DNA of 64,000 bases from Pyrococcus yayanosii CH1 (GTDB taxonomy: Archaea; Methanobacteriota_B; Thermococci; Thermococcales; Thermococcaceae), in NCBI RefSeq assembly GCF_000215995.1, contig NC_015680.1:1652819-1716818 (forward strand), written 5' to 3'. A model generated the notes under the pieces. It did no database searches. It worked only from the letters and a program-made list of their open reading frames with translations, and was not told the origin of the DNA. Of this stretch, positions 28,649-37,698 are shown piece after piece (positions within the stretch are counted from its first letter, which is position 1; every line of letters begins with the position of its first letter). The translations under genes and the position numbers were made by a program.

Positions 28649-30277
28649 ATGATACAGAGGTGTTCAGCTGTGAAGAGGATCCTGATATTTTTCCTGCTCC
28701 TGTTCCTCATTCCGGCCGTCTCCGCCCAGTACGCTGTCTTCGATGTTGAGGGTGAGATCTGGGTTTTAGCGGGCGACCTCCACGAGGGTTCAGTCCTCCT
28801 CAAGAACGACCTGTCCGTTAACTTTGACTATGTCATCATAAGGAAGCACTCGATTCTCGATTCTGAGGGCAAAGAGGTTGAAGGCATCTACGTTACCTTC
28901 AGAAGGACGAGGTTCGGAGCGTGGGGAACGGGAGAAGCCAAGGAGCTGGAGTACATCGCCTTCGCGGAGGCCGACGTTCCCCCGGGCACCTACACCGTTA
29001 GCTTAACCCTGTGGGGTTTCGTCGGCGGCAAGATCTACGTGATAAAAGCAAATATTCCCCTTGTTGTCTCCGACAAGTCCCTGGTCTTCCACGAGGCCAC
29101 TTCCTACATCGAGGAGAGGCCCTTCTCCGACGTCGCCCTCAACGGCGAGAGTATAGTGGTCTACTCCCACGTCACGAACCTTAAGAGCTCTAACGTTACC
29201 CTTAGGGCCAAAGCATATCTGGTTGGTTTTCAAGGGGTAGTCTTGAAAGAGGAAAGGGTTCTGAGCCTCGAGCCAGGAGACAATCTGATACGCTTTGAGC
29301 TTAGAATCCCCTACGACCTGCCTGCAGGTGAATACGAGCTCGTTTATGAGCTGAGGTATGAGAAGGGTGAGTATAGGTATTCGAAAAAATACTGGGTGGA
29401 GTTCGGTGTTAGCGTTGAGGGATTTTCGGTAGAGAGCACATCTACCTTCGAAGGTGAGGAGAACGTAGGATACGTCACGGTGATTTCCGAAAGGACGATA
29501 AAAGTTAACGTAACCGTGGAGGTTTATGGAGAAGACGGGAGCAATGTGTGGAGCGAGAGAAAGGAATATCTGCTCGTCGAGGGGCCTAACATGATAAAGG
29601 TCTCTCTTCCCACGTCTTCTCCAGGAAAGAACACCGTGAAAGTTGAGGTGAGCTATGGGAACGTTAATCTAGGGTCGGCTACCGGATGGTACACCGTTAT
29701 AGCTTATCCGAGGATAGAGAATGTTGAGTTCGACGAGAAAGGACCCCAGCTAATAGTCACCGTGGAGAACAGGAATAACGCCGAGGTTGCCGCCCTTCTG
29801 AGCTATAGACTCTCATGGGAAAACGGCAGAATCTACAAGGAAACGGAGGAGGTAAGAATACCGCCAGGAGAGAGCCTATTAGTTATCCCCCTGCCAAAGG
29901 AGCCCGGAAACGTAACTTACGAGCTTTCCCTTGATGCCCTTGGAAAGACCATAGAGGTCAAGGGAACCATAGAGATAACTCCCGAGACCCCTACACCCAC
30001 TCCTACGAAGAGCGAAACCGAAACCAGGAGCAAGGTGCCTGGAACAAACACAACCGTCACGGAGACCGTTGAAGGGGAGAAGGGAGGATATGAATACCTG
30101 ATACTCCTCGCCTTTGTGATACTTGCCGCGATAGTTGTTCTCCTCATGGGAAGGGGGGGCAGAGGAAAGAAAAGAAGACAGAGGCCGAGGCCCAAGAGGT
30201 CGTCACCTCTGGGCAGGTTCAAGCCCCCAAAGCCCCCCAAGTCCGTGGAGAGGAGGGAGCTCCCTAGGAGGAGGTGA
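28649..30277 (+). CDS. Secreted beta-rich surface protein with C-terminal membrane anchor
   Basis: A 542-residue protein of unknown function. It has a signal peptide (VKRILIFFLLLFLIPAVSA), several Ig-like beta domains (for example about 175-265 and 275-360), an extended threonine/proline linker (TPETPTPTPTKSETE) at about 455-485, a transmembrane helix (YLILLAFVILAAIVVLLMG) and a very basic cytoplasmic tail of about 45 residues (GKKRRQRPRPKRSS). The threonine-rich linker resembles O-glycosylated stalks of archaeal S-layer-associated proteins. The start at ATG 28649 directly follows GAGAGGTGA; GTG 28670 is an alternative. Confidence 0.7.
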   Translation: MIQRCSAVKRILIFFLLLFLIPAVSAQYAVFDVEGEIWVLAGDLHEGSVLLKNDLSVNFDYVIIRKHSILDSEGKEVEGIYVTFRRTRFGAWGTGEAKELEYIAFAEADVPPGTYTVSLTLWGFVGGKIYVIKANIPLVVSDKSLVFHEATSYIEERPFSDVALNGESIVVYSHVTNLKSSNVTLRAKAYLVGFQGVVLKEERVLSLEPGDNLIRFELRIPYDLPAGEYELVYELRYEKGEYRYSKKYWVEFGVSVEGFSVESTSTFEGEENVGYVTVISERTIKVNVTVEVYGEDGSNVWSERKEYLLVEGPNMIKVSLPTSSPGKNTVKVEVSYGNVNLGSATGWYTVIAYPRIENVEFDEKGPQLIVTVENRNNAEVAALLSYRLSWENGRIYKETEEVRIPPGESLLVIPLPKEPGNVTYELSLDALGKTIEVKGTIEITPETPTPTPTKSETETRSKVPGTNTTVTETVEGEKGGYEYLILLAFVILAAIVVLLMGRGGRGKKRRQRPRPKRSSPLGRFKPPKPPKSVERRELPRRR

Positions 30278-30280
30278 GCC

Positions 30281-30688
30281 TTGGAGAGGGCCACAAGAAT
30301 AATAGAGGTCGAAGTGGCAAGGATAAACTCCCATCTTCCGAGGGCCAGAAAAACGCTTGCCCAGCTACTCTCTGAGGAAGAGCCTTCAATAACTCTCAAG
30401 GATGGAAGCAAGCACTATTTCAGGCGAGAAGAGCTTCAGTTCATAGCGTCCCTCCTCGACGAGGGCGAGAGGGAAACGCTCAGGCTCCCCATAATCCTTG
30501 AGATAAGCACCGTCACAAGGGAGCACTTCAGGGTCAGGGGAAGGACTGAGGTGAAGGTCATACAGAATGTTCTCGGCATCGAAGAGGACCTTGAGGAGAG
30601 ATCCGTCCTCGAACTCCCCCGCTACCTGCTAGCCAAAGTTAGGAGAGCCCTCCCGACGACCACAACTTACGCCTTCATACTGGAGTGA
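30281..30688 (+). CDS. UPF0216 (DUF61) family protein
   Basis: A 135-residue archaeal conserved protein of unknown function. It matches UPF0216 by the N-terminal VEVARINSHLPRARKTLAQL, the central LLDEGERETLRLPIILEIS, and the LPRYLLAKVRRALPTTTTYA end. The TTG start is supported by AGGAGGTGA four bases upstream. It follows the surface-protein gene by three bases and is presumably in the same operon. Confidence 0.8.
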   Translation: MERATRIIEVEVARINSHLPRARKTLAQLLSEEEPSITLKDGSKHYFRREELQFIASLLDEGERETLRLPIILEISTVTREHFRVRGRTEVKVIQNVLGIEEDLEERSVLELPRYLLAKVRRALPTTTTYAFILE

Positions 30689-30694
30689 TGGAAA

Positions 30695-30967
30695 ATGGAG
30701 GAGACCCTCCTCAGATACTACGCTCTCACCGTCCCCCATGTGACGATTTTTGTCGGGACCCTCTTCGGCCTCCTCCTGATTATGGGGGTTGACATAAGGT
30801 TAGCCGCCGGAATATTCTCCCTCCTCTACGGACTCATGCTCACGATAATTGCCCTAATTGTCAGGGAGCACTTCGGGGGCCTTTGGCTTTACAAGATATC
30901 TCTCGCTTCCTTCCTCTTACTCACGGCCTTTGGAGCTATAATCGTCCTCAAGTATTTGCCATTTTAA
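30695..30967 (+). CDS. Small integral membrane protein
   Basis: A 90-residue protein with three transmembrane segments (about 13-32, 35-56 and 67-87; VTIFVGTLFGLLLIMG, LAAGIFSLLYGLMLTIIALI, SLASFLLLTAFGAIIVL). No recognised domain or charged active site is seen. It is the last gene of the pcp-surface protein-UPF0216 group, which may make it an accessory membrane subunit; that is only context. Confidence 0.65.
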   Translation: MEETLLRYYALTVPHVTIFVGTLFGLLLIMGVDIRLAAGIFSLLYGLMLTIIALIVREHFGGLWLYKISLASFLLLTAFGAIIVLKYLPF

Positions 30968-31070
30968 TGTCAATTTTCCCTGCTTGATCACCACAAATCA
31001 ACTTATTTTTGTCAAAAAGTCCGCCCGGCGGCTTCCCTTTTGTCATTGGTTCAAAGTTCAGTTCAAAAAG

Positions 31071-31106
31071 TTTAAATTTCACATTTGTTCACAGTTGCGT
31101 TGTGAA
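31071..31106 (+). promoter_or_regulatory. glnA promoter with operator-like inverted repeat
   Basis: The TATA box TTTAAATT is at 31071-31078 after an A-rich BRE, predicting a start near 31102. A perfect inverted repeat TTCACA-N7-TGTGAA occupies 31088-31106 over that start, and GTTCA-type half sites recur at about 31049, 31055, 31061 and 31087. This looks like a binding site for a feast/famine (Lrp-type) regulator controlling nitrogen assimilation; the identity of the regulator is inference. Confidence 0.55.
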
Positions 31107-31136
31107 ATTGAACTAATGTTCATTAAGGGGGGCTAT

Positions 31137-32462
31137 ATGATGAACAGTCTCAAAGCGATTGAAAGCGGCTTCGGAAGGAAGGTCAGGTTCGTCCAGCTGA
31201 TATTCGTGGACATAAACGGTGTCCCCAAGGGCATGGAGATTCCAGCAGCGAGATACGAGGAGGCCATAGAGGACGGCATATCCTTCGACGGCTCTTCAAT
31301 CCCTGGCTTCCAGGGAATAGAGGATAGCGACCTCATATTCAAGGCCGACCCGAGCACCTACGCCGAAGTTCCCTGGGAGGGCATCGCGAGGGTTTACGGT
31401 TACATATACAAAGACGGAAAGCCCTACGCCGCGGATCCTAGGGGCGTCCTGAAGAAGGTTATTGATGAGCTCGCCAAAGAGGGACTCACCGCCTACATAG
31501 GGCCGGAGCCTGAGTTCTACCTCCTCCGGAGGAACGGGTCCTGGGAGCTTCACCTTCCCGATGGAGGCGGCTACTTTGACATTCTCTCCCTCGACAGGGC
31601 AAGGGAAATAAAGAGGGAAATCGCAGAGTACATGCCCGCCTTTGGCCTGATACCAGAGGTTCTGCACCACGAGGTCGGAAACGCTCAGCATGAAATAGAC
31701 TTCCGCTACGACGAGGCCCTGAGAACAGCCGACAACATCATCAGCTTCAAGTACGTTGTGAAAGCCGTCGCCGAGAGGCACGGCCTCTACGCGACTTTCA
31801 TGCCAAAGCCACTCCACGGAATGCCCGGGAACGGAATGCACCTCCACATAAGCCTCTGGAAAGAGGGAGAGAATCTTTTCATTGGCGAAGATGGCCTCAG
31901 CGATACTGCCTTATATTTCATAGGCGGCCTGCTTAAGCACGCCAAGGCCCTAACTGCAGTGACAAACCCGACGGTGAACAGCTACAAGAGACTTGTCCCC
32001 GGCTATGAAGCACCAGTTTACGTGAGCTGGGGCTACAGGAACAGGAGCGCCCTAATAAGGGTGCCGGCCTTCTGGGGCAATGGAGCAAGGATAGAGTATC
32101 GGTGCCCAGATCCGAGCGCCAACCCCTACTTCGCCTTCGCGGCCATTCTCATGGCCGGCCTTGATGGAATACGACACAAGGTTGAGCCCTCGGCCTACGT
32201 CGAGGAGAACCTCTATGAGATAAGCGATGATAGAAGGAAAAGGCTCGGCATTGAAACCCTGCCTGAAAGCCTCGGCGAGGCCCTCGAGGCCCTAAAGAAT
32301 GATAAAATCGTCAGGAAGGCCCTTGGAGGAGCCTACGAGAACTTCGTGAGGTACAAGGAGAGGGAGTGGGAGGAGTACCTTGCCTATCTAGAGGCCAACC
32401 ACCTGCCCAAAGACACGAAGAGGGTGACGGAGTGGGAGCTGGAAAGATACTTCCACGTCTAA
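31137..32462 (+). CDS. glnA: Glutamine synthetase type I
   Basis: ATP-dependent ligation of ammonia to glutamate; 441 residues forming the usual dodecamer. Active-site motifs are present: FDGSSIPGFQGIEDSDL, GPEPEFYLL, HHEVGNAQHEIDFRY, NGMHLHISLW, the glutamate-binding NPTVNSYKRLVPGYEAPVYV, and YRNRSALIRVP. The adenylylation tyrosine motif of GSI-beta enzymes is absent (NLYEISDDRRKRLG in that area), so it is the alpha type regulated at transcription or by product. Two adjacent ATGs (31137 and 31140) follow AAGGGGGGCT. It overlaps the convergent nnr gene by four bases. Confidence 0.97.
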   Translation: MMNSLKAIESGFGRKVRFVQLIFVDINGVPKGMEIPAARYEEAIEDGISFDGSSIPGFQGIEDSDLIFKADPSTYAEVPWEGIARVYGYIYKDGKPYAADPRGVLKKVIDELAKEGLTAYIGPEPEFYLLRRNGSWELHLPDGGGYFDILSLDRAREIKREIAEYMPAFGLIPEVLHHEVGNAQHEIDFRYDEALRTADNIISFKYVVKAVAERHGLYATFMPKPLHGMPGNGMHLHISLWKEGENLFIGEDGLSDTALYFIGGLLKHAKALTAVTNPTVNSYKRLVPGYEAPVYVSWGYRNRSALIRVPAFWGNGARIEYRCPDPSANPYFAFAAILMAGLDGIRHKVEPSAYVEENLYEISDDRRKRLGIETLPESLGEALEALKNDKIVRKALGGAYENFVRYKEREWEEYLAYLEANHLPKDTKRVTEWELERYFHV

Positions 32463-33901
32463 AACTCCAAGGCCCACCTCGTGGCATTAGGTATCTTTTC
32501 CGCAACATCCAAGGCCGTGAAGTTCTCCCCCTTCTCTTCCTTCACCATGTCACCCGCAAGGCCATTGAGGAAAGCTCCAACGGAAGCCGCCCTTAGCGGC
32601 TCGTTGCCTAACGCCAAGAGAGCCCCGACGATACCCGCAAGGACGTCGCCGGTTCCCCCTGTCGTCATCCCCCTGTTGCCGGTTTTGTTATATTTCCACG
32701 TTTTTCCGTCGCTTATGACATCGTAGGAGCCTTTGAGCAGTATCACGCCACCGATCTCTTTAGCCTTCTTCATAACTGTGGCGGCCCTCTCCTTCAGGCC
32801 CGCCGGTGGAAGTTCACCAAAGAGCATCCTGAACTCACCGGCATGGGGAGTTAGAACGAACCTCTTCCCCCTTAGGGCGTCCAAATCCCCAGCTATAGCC
32901 TTCAGAGCGTCGGCATCAATAACCATAGGCCTTCCACAGCGCCTAATGAATTCTCGGACAAAGGCCTTCGTATTCTCGTCGACGCCAATGCCGGGCCCTA
33001 TGACCACTGCATCGACCTTTTCCGCAATGGTCAGAACGTTCTCAAGATGCTTCAGGGCAAAGTTGCTCCCTTCAACGGGCCTCAGGATTAGATTGGGGTC
33101 CCCTATGCGCCGGGCCGAGTACTCAGGCATGGTTAGGAAGACCAGGTCCACCAGATAGGAGGCGGCCTTGGCCGCTAAGTAGGGGGCACCGAAATAATCC
33201 TCACTACCGCCGATTATCAGGAGCCTTCCGTTCTGTCCCTTGTGTTCGCCCTTCTTTCTCAGGGCAAACTTGGCATCACCAGGCCCAACGATATTGTAGA
33301 GCTCCTTCGGATAGCCAATTTTAACGACCACCCTCTCAAACCCCTCATACTCATCCTTGTCCCACTGGAACGTGACGGCAAAATCCGCCTTGACGCGAAC
33401 GGTTGATGGGTAGCCACTTGGCAGGTCTATACTCACTATCTTGGCCCTTCCGGCGTATTCGTTTATCTTCTCTATCGCGCTCCTTATCGGCTCTCTTGGC
33501 TCGCCCTTCGTGCCAGCACCGAGTAGGGCATCAACTATGACGTCGAAGCCGGAGAGATCGAGCTCCTTGATGTGAGCCGAATCCTTGAGAACCCTTATCT
33601 TCACAAAGTCCAGTCTTTTGAGGATCTCCCAATTGTGCTTTGCCTCTTCGCTCCTTATCTTAGCCTCATCACCGACGAGGAAGAGCGTGACGTCGTTCTC
33701 GAAGCTGAGGTGTCTGGCAGCAACAAAGCCGTCGCCGCCGTTGTTGCCAGTTGCAGAGAAGACGGCTATCCTGAGGCCCCTTCCAAAGCGCTCCTCTATA
33801 ACCCTTGCCACTCCCGCGCCTGCATTCTCCATGAGCTGGTGAGGAGTTATGCCAAGCCACCTAGCGTTGATGTCCCAGATATATACGTCCTCGATTCTCA
33901 T
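32459..33901 (-). CDS. nnr: Bifunctional NAD(P)H-hydrate epimerase / ADP-dependent dehydratase (Nnr)
   Basis: Repair enzyme for damaged NAD(P)H. The 480-residue protein joins an N-terminal YjeF epimerase domain (GITPHQLMENAGAGVARVI, SATGNNGGDGFVAARHL, VDALLGAGTKG) to a C-terminal ribokinase-like dehydratase domain (LLIIGGSEDYFGAPYLAAKA, VIGPGIGVDENT, VLTPHAGEFRMLFG, NKTGNRGMTTGGTGDVLAGI). Hydrated cofactor forms quickly at high temperature, which explains its presence. ATG 33901 follows GTGGTGCCC. Confidence 0.96.
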   Translation of the reverse strand: MRIEDVYIWDINARWLGITPHQLMENAGAGVARVIEERFGRGLRIAVFSATGNNGGDGFVAARHLSFENDVTLFLVGDEAKIRSEEAKHNWEILKRLDFVKIRVLKDSAHIKELDLSGFDVIVDALLGAGTKGEPREPIRSAIEKINEYAGRAKIVSIDLPSGYPSTVRVKADFAVTFQWDKDEYEGFERVVVKIGYPKELYNIVGPGDAKFALRKKGEHKGQNGRLLIIGGSEDYFGAPYLAAKAASYLVDLVFLTMPEYSARRIGDPNLILRPVEGSNFALKHLENVLTIAEKVDAVVIGPGIGVDENTKAFVREFIRRCGRPMVIDADALKAIAGDLDALRGKRFVLTPHAGEFRMLFGELPPAGLKERAATVMKKAKEIGGVILLKGSYDVISDGKTWKYNKTGNRGMTTGGTGDVLAGIVGALLALGNEPLRAASVGAFLNGLAGDMVKEEKGENFTALDVAEKIPNATRWALEF

Positions 33902-33952
33902 GGGCACCACCAGTGGAAACTCCGTCTTTGATAATAAAAAGGTAACACAGAA

Positions 33953-34660
33953 CTACTCCTCCCTGAAAATCCCCTCCCGAAAAGCCAGCATTCCAGAGAG
34001 GACAGCCCACGTGAGCAGGGCGACGAGGGAGAGATTCCAGTAAGGCAGGGGCTCGTAGAGCGACCTTATTAGATAAGCGGAGGCGCTCGTGGGGAGCAGT
34101 AGTAGAGGCTTTTGGAGAACGCTCGGCAGGACCTCGACGGGATAGTAAACGGGCAGGAAGACCGTGAGGAGCGTTAGCGCTATGTTTGAGGCGCGCATAA
34201 TAACGATGGGCTCCTTCAGCTTCACCCCCAGGTAAAGGCCTACGAAGACGCTCCAGAGCCATAGCAGGGCAAGAGCCGCGAGAAGCGAGAGAACCTTGGG
34301 GAATGACAGACCTTCGAGGTAAGCCAGGGATAGAACGAGCAGAACCAGGTAAGGCAGCGCGGGAAGGCTCATTCCAATGGAGATGCCGAGTCCTAGCTTG
34401 AGTGGATGCACTGGGAGGGTTATGAGAATGTCGTAGAACTTCGAGCGGGTTTTAAGACCGGCCAACTCTATGGCCAGGTCAGTTATTCCGACGCCGGCGA
34501 TAAAGCTCACCATCGCACCGATTAGAGCATTCGGAAGGAGCCGTCCACCGCTGATGACTGTCAAGAGGAAGATAAACGAGAGCGGCTGAATCGCGAAGCT
34601 GAGGAGAGAGGAGCGGTTTTTAGTTAAGGCCCTCGCATAGTATTCCAGCATGCTAATCAT
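33953..34660 (-). CDS. ABC-2 type transporter permease
   Basis: A 235-residue membrane protein with six predicted helices (SLLSFAIQPLSFIFLLTVIS, LIGAMVSFIAGVGITDLAI, ALLWLWSVFVGLYLGVKL and others) and little else. It overlaps the ATPase gene by eight bases and its ribosome site GGGTGGGAGC is inside that gene, so it forms the export half of a simple two-gene ABC-2 system. Substrate unknown; drug, lipid or polysaccharide export is typical for the class. Confidence 0.85.
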   Translation of the reverse strand: MISMLEYYARALTKNRSSLLSFAIQPLSFIFLLTVISGGRLLPNALIGAMVSFIAGVGITDLAIELAGLKTRSKFYDILITLPVHPLKLGLGISIGMSLPALPYLVLLVLSLAYLEGLSFPKVLSLLAALALLWLWSVFVGLYLGVKLKEPIVIMRASNIALTLLTVFLPVYYPVEVLPSVLQKPLLLLPTSASAYLIRSLYEPLPYWNLSLVALLTWAVLSGMLAFREGIFREE

Positions 34661-35531
34661 GCTCCCACCCCATCAGGAAGAGATCCTCGATTGTGAGCTC
34701 CTCCACCCTGAAGGGAACGCCCTTATCGAGGAGAAGGCCTTCAAGCTCCCTCAGCTCGGTCTCGCTCGCGGGGTAGACGAAGGTGTACCTCCCGGCGCGC
34801 TTTGATGTGAAACCCTCTAGCTCAAAGCTCTCAAAGAGCACCACCTTCTTTCTGAAGTGCGGAAGGTAGAGCCTGGCTATCTCCTCCGGCTTCCCCTTCA
34901 GGAGAACCCTCCTCCTGAGGAGCATCACCTCATCGCATACCCTGGAGATCTCGTCCACGTAGTGGCTTGTTAGAAAAATCGTGGCGTTTTCGGACTTCTC
35001 CCTCAGAACGTCCCAGAGCTCGAATCTCGCAGAGGGGTCGAGGCCAACCGTCGGCTCATCCAGAAAGTAGAGCTCAGCGTCGTAGGCCAGAACCATCGCG
35101 AGAAGGGCCTTTCTAACCATCCCACTCGAGAGCTCGACGATCGGCCTGTCCGCGTAATAGAGGTTAAGCTTTTCCACCCACTCGCTGGCCTTTCCCTTCG
35201 CTTTGCTCCTCGGAAGGCCGCGCATTCTGAGGTAGTGGTAGATATACTCCCTCGGCGTGAGGGTGTAGAAGTGCGCTCTGACCTCTTGGGGCAGGAGGGC
35301 GATTCTCCTTTTGATTTCCATTGGCTCCTTTAAAACGTCAAAGCCAAGAACCCTCGCCGTTCCAGAGGTGGGCTTCAGCTGGGTGGTTAAGATTTTTATG
35401 AGCGTCGTCTTCCCGGCACCGTTGGGGCCTATGAGGCCTACTATGTCCCCATCTACCTCGAAGGTAACGTCTTCGAGGGCTGTCACGCTTCCAAACCGCT
35501 TAGTTAGACCGTAAACTTCCACCGTCGGCAT
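34653..35531 (-). CDS. ABC transporter ATP-binding protein (ABC-2 exporter)
   Basis: A 292-residue ATPase with Walker A GPNGAGKTTLIK, Q-loop LLPQEVRAHF, a signature loop of the form VELSSGMVRKALLAMVL (SSGM in place of SGGQ), Walker B LYFLDEPTVGLDP and H-loop LTSHYVDEI. The extra C-terminal 80 residues are common in exporters of this class. Its TATA box (CTTATAAG at 35557-35564 on the minus strand) predicts a nearly leaderless start at ATG 35531. The permease follows. Confidence 0.93.
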   Translation of the reverse strand: MPTVEVYGLTKRFGSVTALEDVTFEVDGDIVGLIGPNGAGKTTLIKILTTQLKPTSGTARVLGFDVLKEPMEIKRRIALLPQEVRAHFYTLTPREYIYHYLRMRGLPRSKAKGKASEWVEKLNLYYADRPIVELSSGMVRKALLAMVLAYDAELYFLDEPTVGLDPSARFELWDVLREKSENATIFLTSHYVDEISRVCDEVMLLRRRVLLKGKPEEIARLYLPHFRKKVVLFESFELEGFTSKRAGRYTFVYPASETELRELEGLLLDKGVPFRVEELTIEDLFLMGWEHD

Positions 35532-35659
35532 GACACACCCTTAGAGTATGCGAGAACTTATAAGCCTGATGTCTTTCCTTCCGAGAGTCAAGGATGTTCG
35601 GTTTGAGGCCAACCTCAACTTTCTTATACCTTTTCGACGGATATCTTAACGGTGGTCCC

Positions 35660-36661
35660 ATGCGCCCTAAGGTCGCTGTGCTCTTCAAGATGAAAAGCGG
35701 CCCCCTGAAGGAGCTGGAGAGGTATACGGATGTTGAAATTCTCCTCTATCCGAGCGTTGAAGAGCTCGGGGAGAAGATTGCCGAGTTCGACGGAATAATA
35801 GTTTCTCCGCTGAACCCGATCCCGCGCGAGGTTATCGAGAAGGCTGAGAGGCTGAAGGTGATAAGCTGCCACTCGGCCGGTTACGACCACGTTGATGTGA
35901 AGGCCGCGACGGAGAGGGGAATCTACGTCACAAAGGTTTCCGGCTGGTTGAGTGAGGCCGTTGCCGAGTTCGCCGTTGGATTAATGATAGCTCTCCTTAG
36001 GAAAATCCCTCACACCGACCGGTTTATTAGGGCGGGAGAATGGAAAAGTCATCGCGTAGTGTGGAGTCGTTTCAAGGAGATAGAAACGGTTTACGGGAAG
36101 ACCGTCGGGATACTGGGAATGGGAGCCATAGGTAAGGCCATAGCAAGGCGCGTCAAGGCCCTCGGTACGGAAGTCGTTTACTGGTCGAGGAGCAGGAAGC
36201 CTGACATCGAAGAGGATGTTGGGGCCAGGTATCTTCCCCTAGAAGAGGTTCTCCAAAGGGCTGACATCATCGTCCTCGCACTTCCGGCGACGCCTGAAAC
36301 TTACCACATAATCAACGAGGAGAGGCTTAAGCTTATGGAGGGGAAGTACCTCGTCAACATAGGGCGTGGAACCCTCGTGGACGAGAAGGCCGTCGTCAGG
36401 GCCCTAAAGGAAGGCAAGCTCAAGGGCTATGCAACCGACGTCTTTGAGAGGGAACCCGTCACGAAGCACGAGCTCTTTGGGATGGAGTGGACCACCGTCT
36501 TAACGCCGCACTACGCCGGCCTAAGCAAGGAGGCCATGGAGGACATGGGATTCCAGGCCGTTAGGAACCTGCTCGCCGTGCTTCGCGGTGAAGTGCCAAA
36601 GGATCTCGTGAACCGAGAAGTTCTTAAGGTTAGGCCTCCCGAGGAGGTTAAGATGCTCTGA
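35660..36661 (+). CDS. D-isomer specific 2-hydroxyacid dehydrogenase (glyoxylate/hydroxypyruvate reductase-like)
   Basis: A 333-residue NAD(P)-dependent reductase. The nucleotide-binding motif is GILGMGAIGKAIARRVKALG followed by VVYWSRSRK, whose basic residues after the second strand favour NADP. The catalytic triad is present: Arg in NIGRGTLVDEKAV, Glu in TDVFEREPV, and His in LTPHYAGLS. Relatives reduce glyoxylate, hydroxypyruvate or phenylpyruvate. ATG 35660 follows GGTGGTCCC; the reading frame continues upstream but without a ribosome site, and a TATA-like TTCTTATACC at about 35621 supports the downstream start. Confidence 0.9.
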   Translation: MRPKVAVLFKMKSGPLKELERYTDVEILLYPSVEELGEKIAEFDGIIVSPLNPIPREVIEKAERLKVISCHSAGYDHVDVKAATERGIYVTKVSGWLSEAVAEFAVGLMIALLRKIPHTDRFIRAGEWKSHRVVWSRFKEIETVYGKTVGILGMGAIGKAIARRVKALGTEVVYWSRSRKPDIEEDVGARYLPLEEVLQRADIIVLALPATPETYHIINEERLKLMEGKYLVNIGRGTLVDEKAVVRALKEGKLKGYATDVFEREPVTKHELFGMEWTTVLTPHYAGLSKEAMEDMGFQAVRNLLAVLRGEVPKDLVNREVLKVRPPEEVKML

Positions 36662-36674
36662 GGAGGTGATTGGA

Positions 36675-37670
36675 ATGCTCATTGAAATGCTTAGGGAAAT
36701 AACCTCCATCCCCGGAATTTCGGGCTACGAGGAGAAGGTCAGGGAGAAGCTCAGGGAGTGGCTCGATCCATATGCCGATGCTACCATTGATGCAATTGGA
36801 AATCTAATCGTCGAGCTAGGAGATGGAGAGCTTAAAGCTATCTTCATGGCCCACATGGACGAGATTGGGCTCCTGATAACGGGCATCAGGGAGGACGGAA
36901 AACTGGTCTTCCGGAAGGTTGGTGGTATAGATGACCGCCTGCTTTACGGAAGGCACGTCGACGTGATAACGGAGGGCGGCAGGCTGGATGGCGTCATAGG
37001 GGCCATTCCCCCGCACCTCAACATAGATGGAAAGAGAGACATCGTTCCTTGGAACAAGCTCGCCATAGACATCGGTGCCGAGAGCAAGGAAGAGGCTCTC
37101 GAGATGGGCGTTAAAGTTTTAGATTTCGCGGTCTTCAAGAAGCACTTCGCCGTGCTGAACAACCGCTATGTCTCCACTCGCTCCCTCGACGATCGCTTCG
37201 GCGTCGTCGCCCTCGTCGAAGCCATAAAGGACCTCGTGGATCACGACCTTGATTGCAAATACATCTTCGCTTTCACCGTTCAGGAGGAGATAGGGCTGAA
37301 GGGAGCCAAGTTCCTGGCGGAGCATTATAATCCGAGGTATGCCTTCGCCGTGGATTCATTCGCCTGCTGCTCATCCCTAACGGATGACGTTAAGCTGGGA
37401 AGCGGACCCGTTATACGGGCAGTTGACAACTCCGCAATCTACACCAAGAGGCTCGCCAGAAGGGTCTGGGCAATTGCGGAGAAGAACGGGATACCCATCC
37501 AGATAGGCGTGACGGGCGGAGGAACTGATGCCTCTGTCTTCCAGAGCAAGAGTGAGGTCCTAGCCCTCAGCATTCCCATCAAGTATCTCCACAGCGAGGT
37601 CGAGATGCTCCATCTCGCCGACCTCGAGGCCCTGATAAAGCTCATTGAGGCAGTAGTCTTTGAGCTCTGA
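36675..37670 (+). CDS. M42-family aminopeptidase (TET-type)
   Basis: Dinuclear-zinc aminopeptidase of 331 residues that assembles as a tetrahedral 12-mer in Thermococcales. Ligands and catalytic residues are visible: FMAHMDEIGLL, STRSLDDRFGVVALV, the general base pair in FTVQEEIGLKGA, FAVDSFACC, and the final His in KYLHSEVEMLHL. It completes peptide breakdown together with the M32 carboxypeptidase and Pcp. ATG 36675 follows a strong GGAGGTGAT, five bases upstream. Confidence 0.92.
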   Translation: MLIEMLREITSIPGISGYEEKVREKLREWLDPYADATIDAIGNLIVELGDGELKAIFMAHMDEIGLLITGIREDGKLVFRKVGGIDDRLLYGRHVDVITEGGRLDGVIGAIPPHLNIDGKRDIVPWNKLAIDIGAESKEEALEMGVKVLDFAVFKKHFAVLNNRYVSTRSLDDRFGVVALVEAIKDLVDHDLDCKYIFAFTVQEEIGLKGAKFLAEHYNPRYAFAVDSFACCSSLTDDVKLGSGPVIRAVDNSAIYTKRLARRVWAIAEKNGIPIQIGVTGGGTDASVFQSKSEVLALSIPIKYLHSEVEMLHLADLEALIKLIEAVVFEL

Positions 37671-37698
37671 AATTTAGACTTCCACCGGAGGTGATCCC

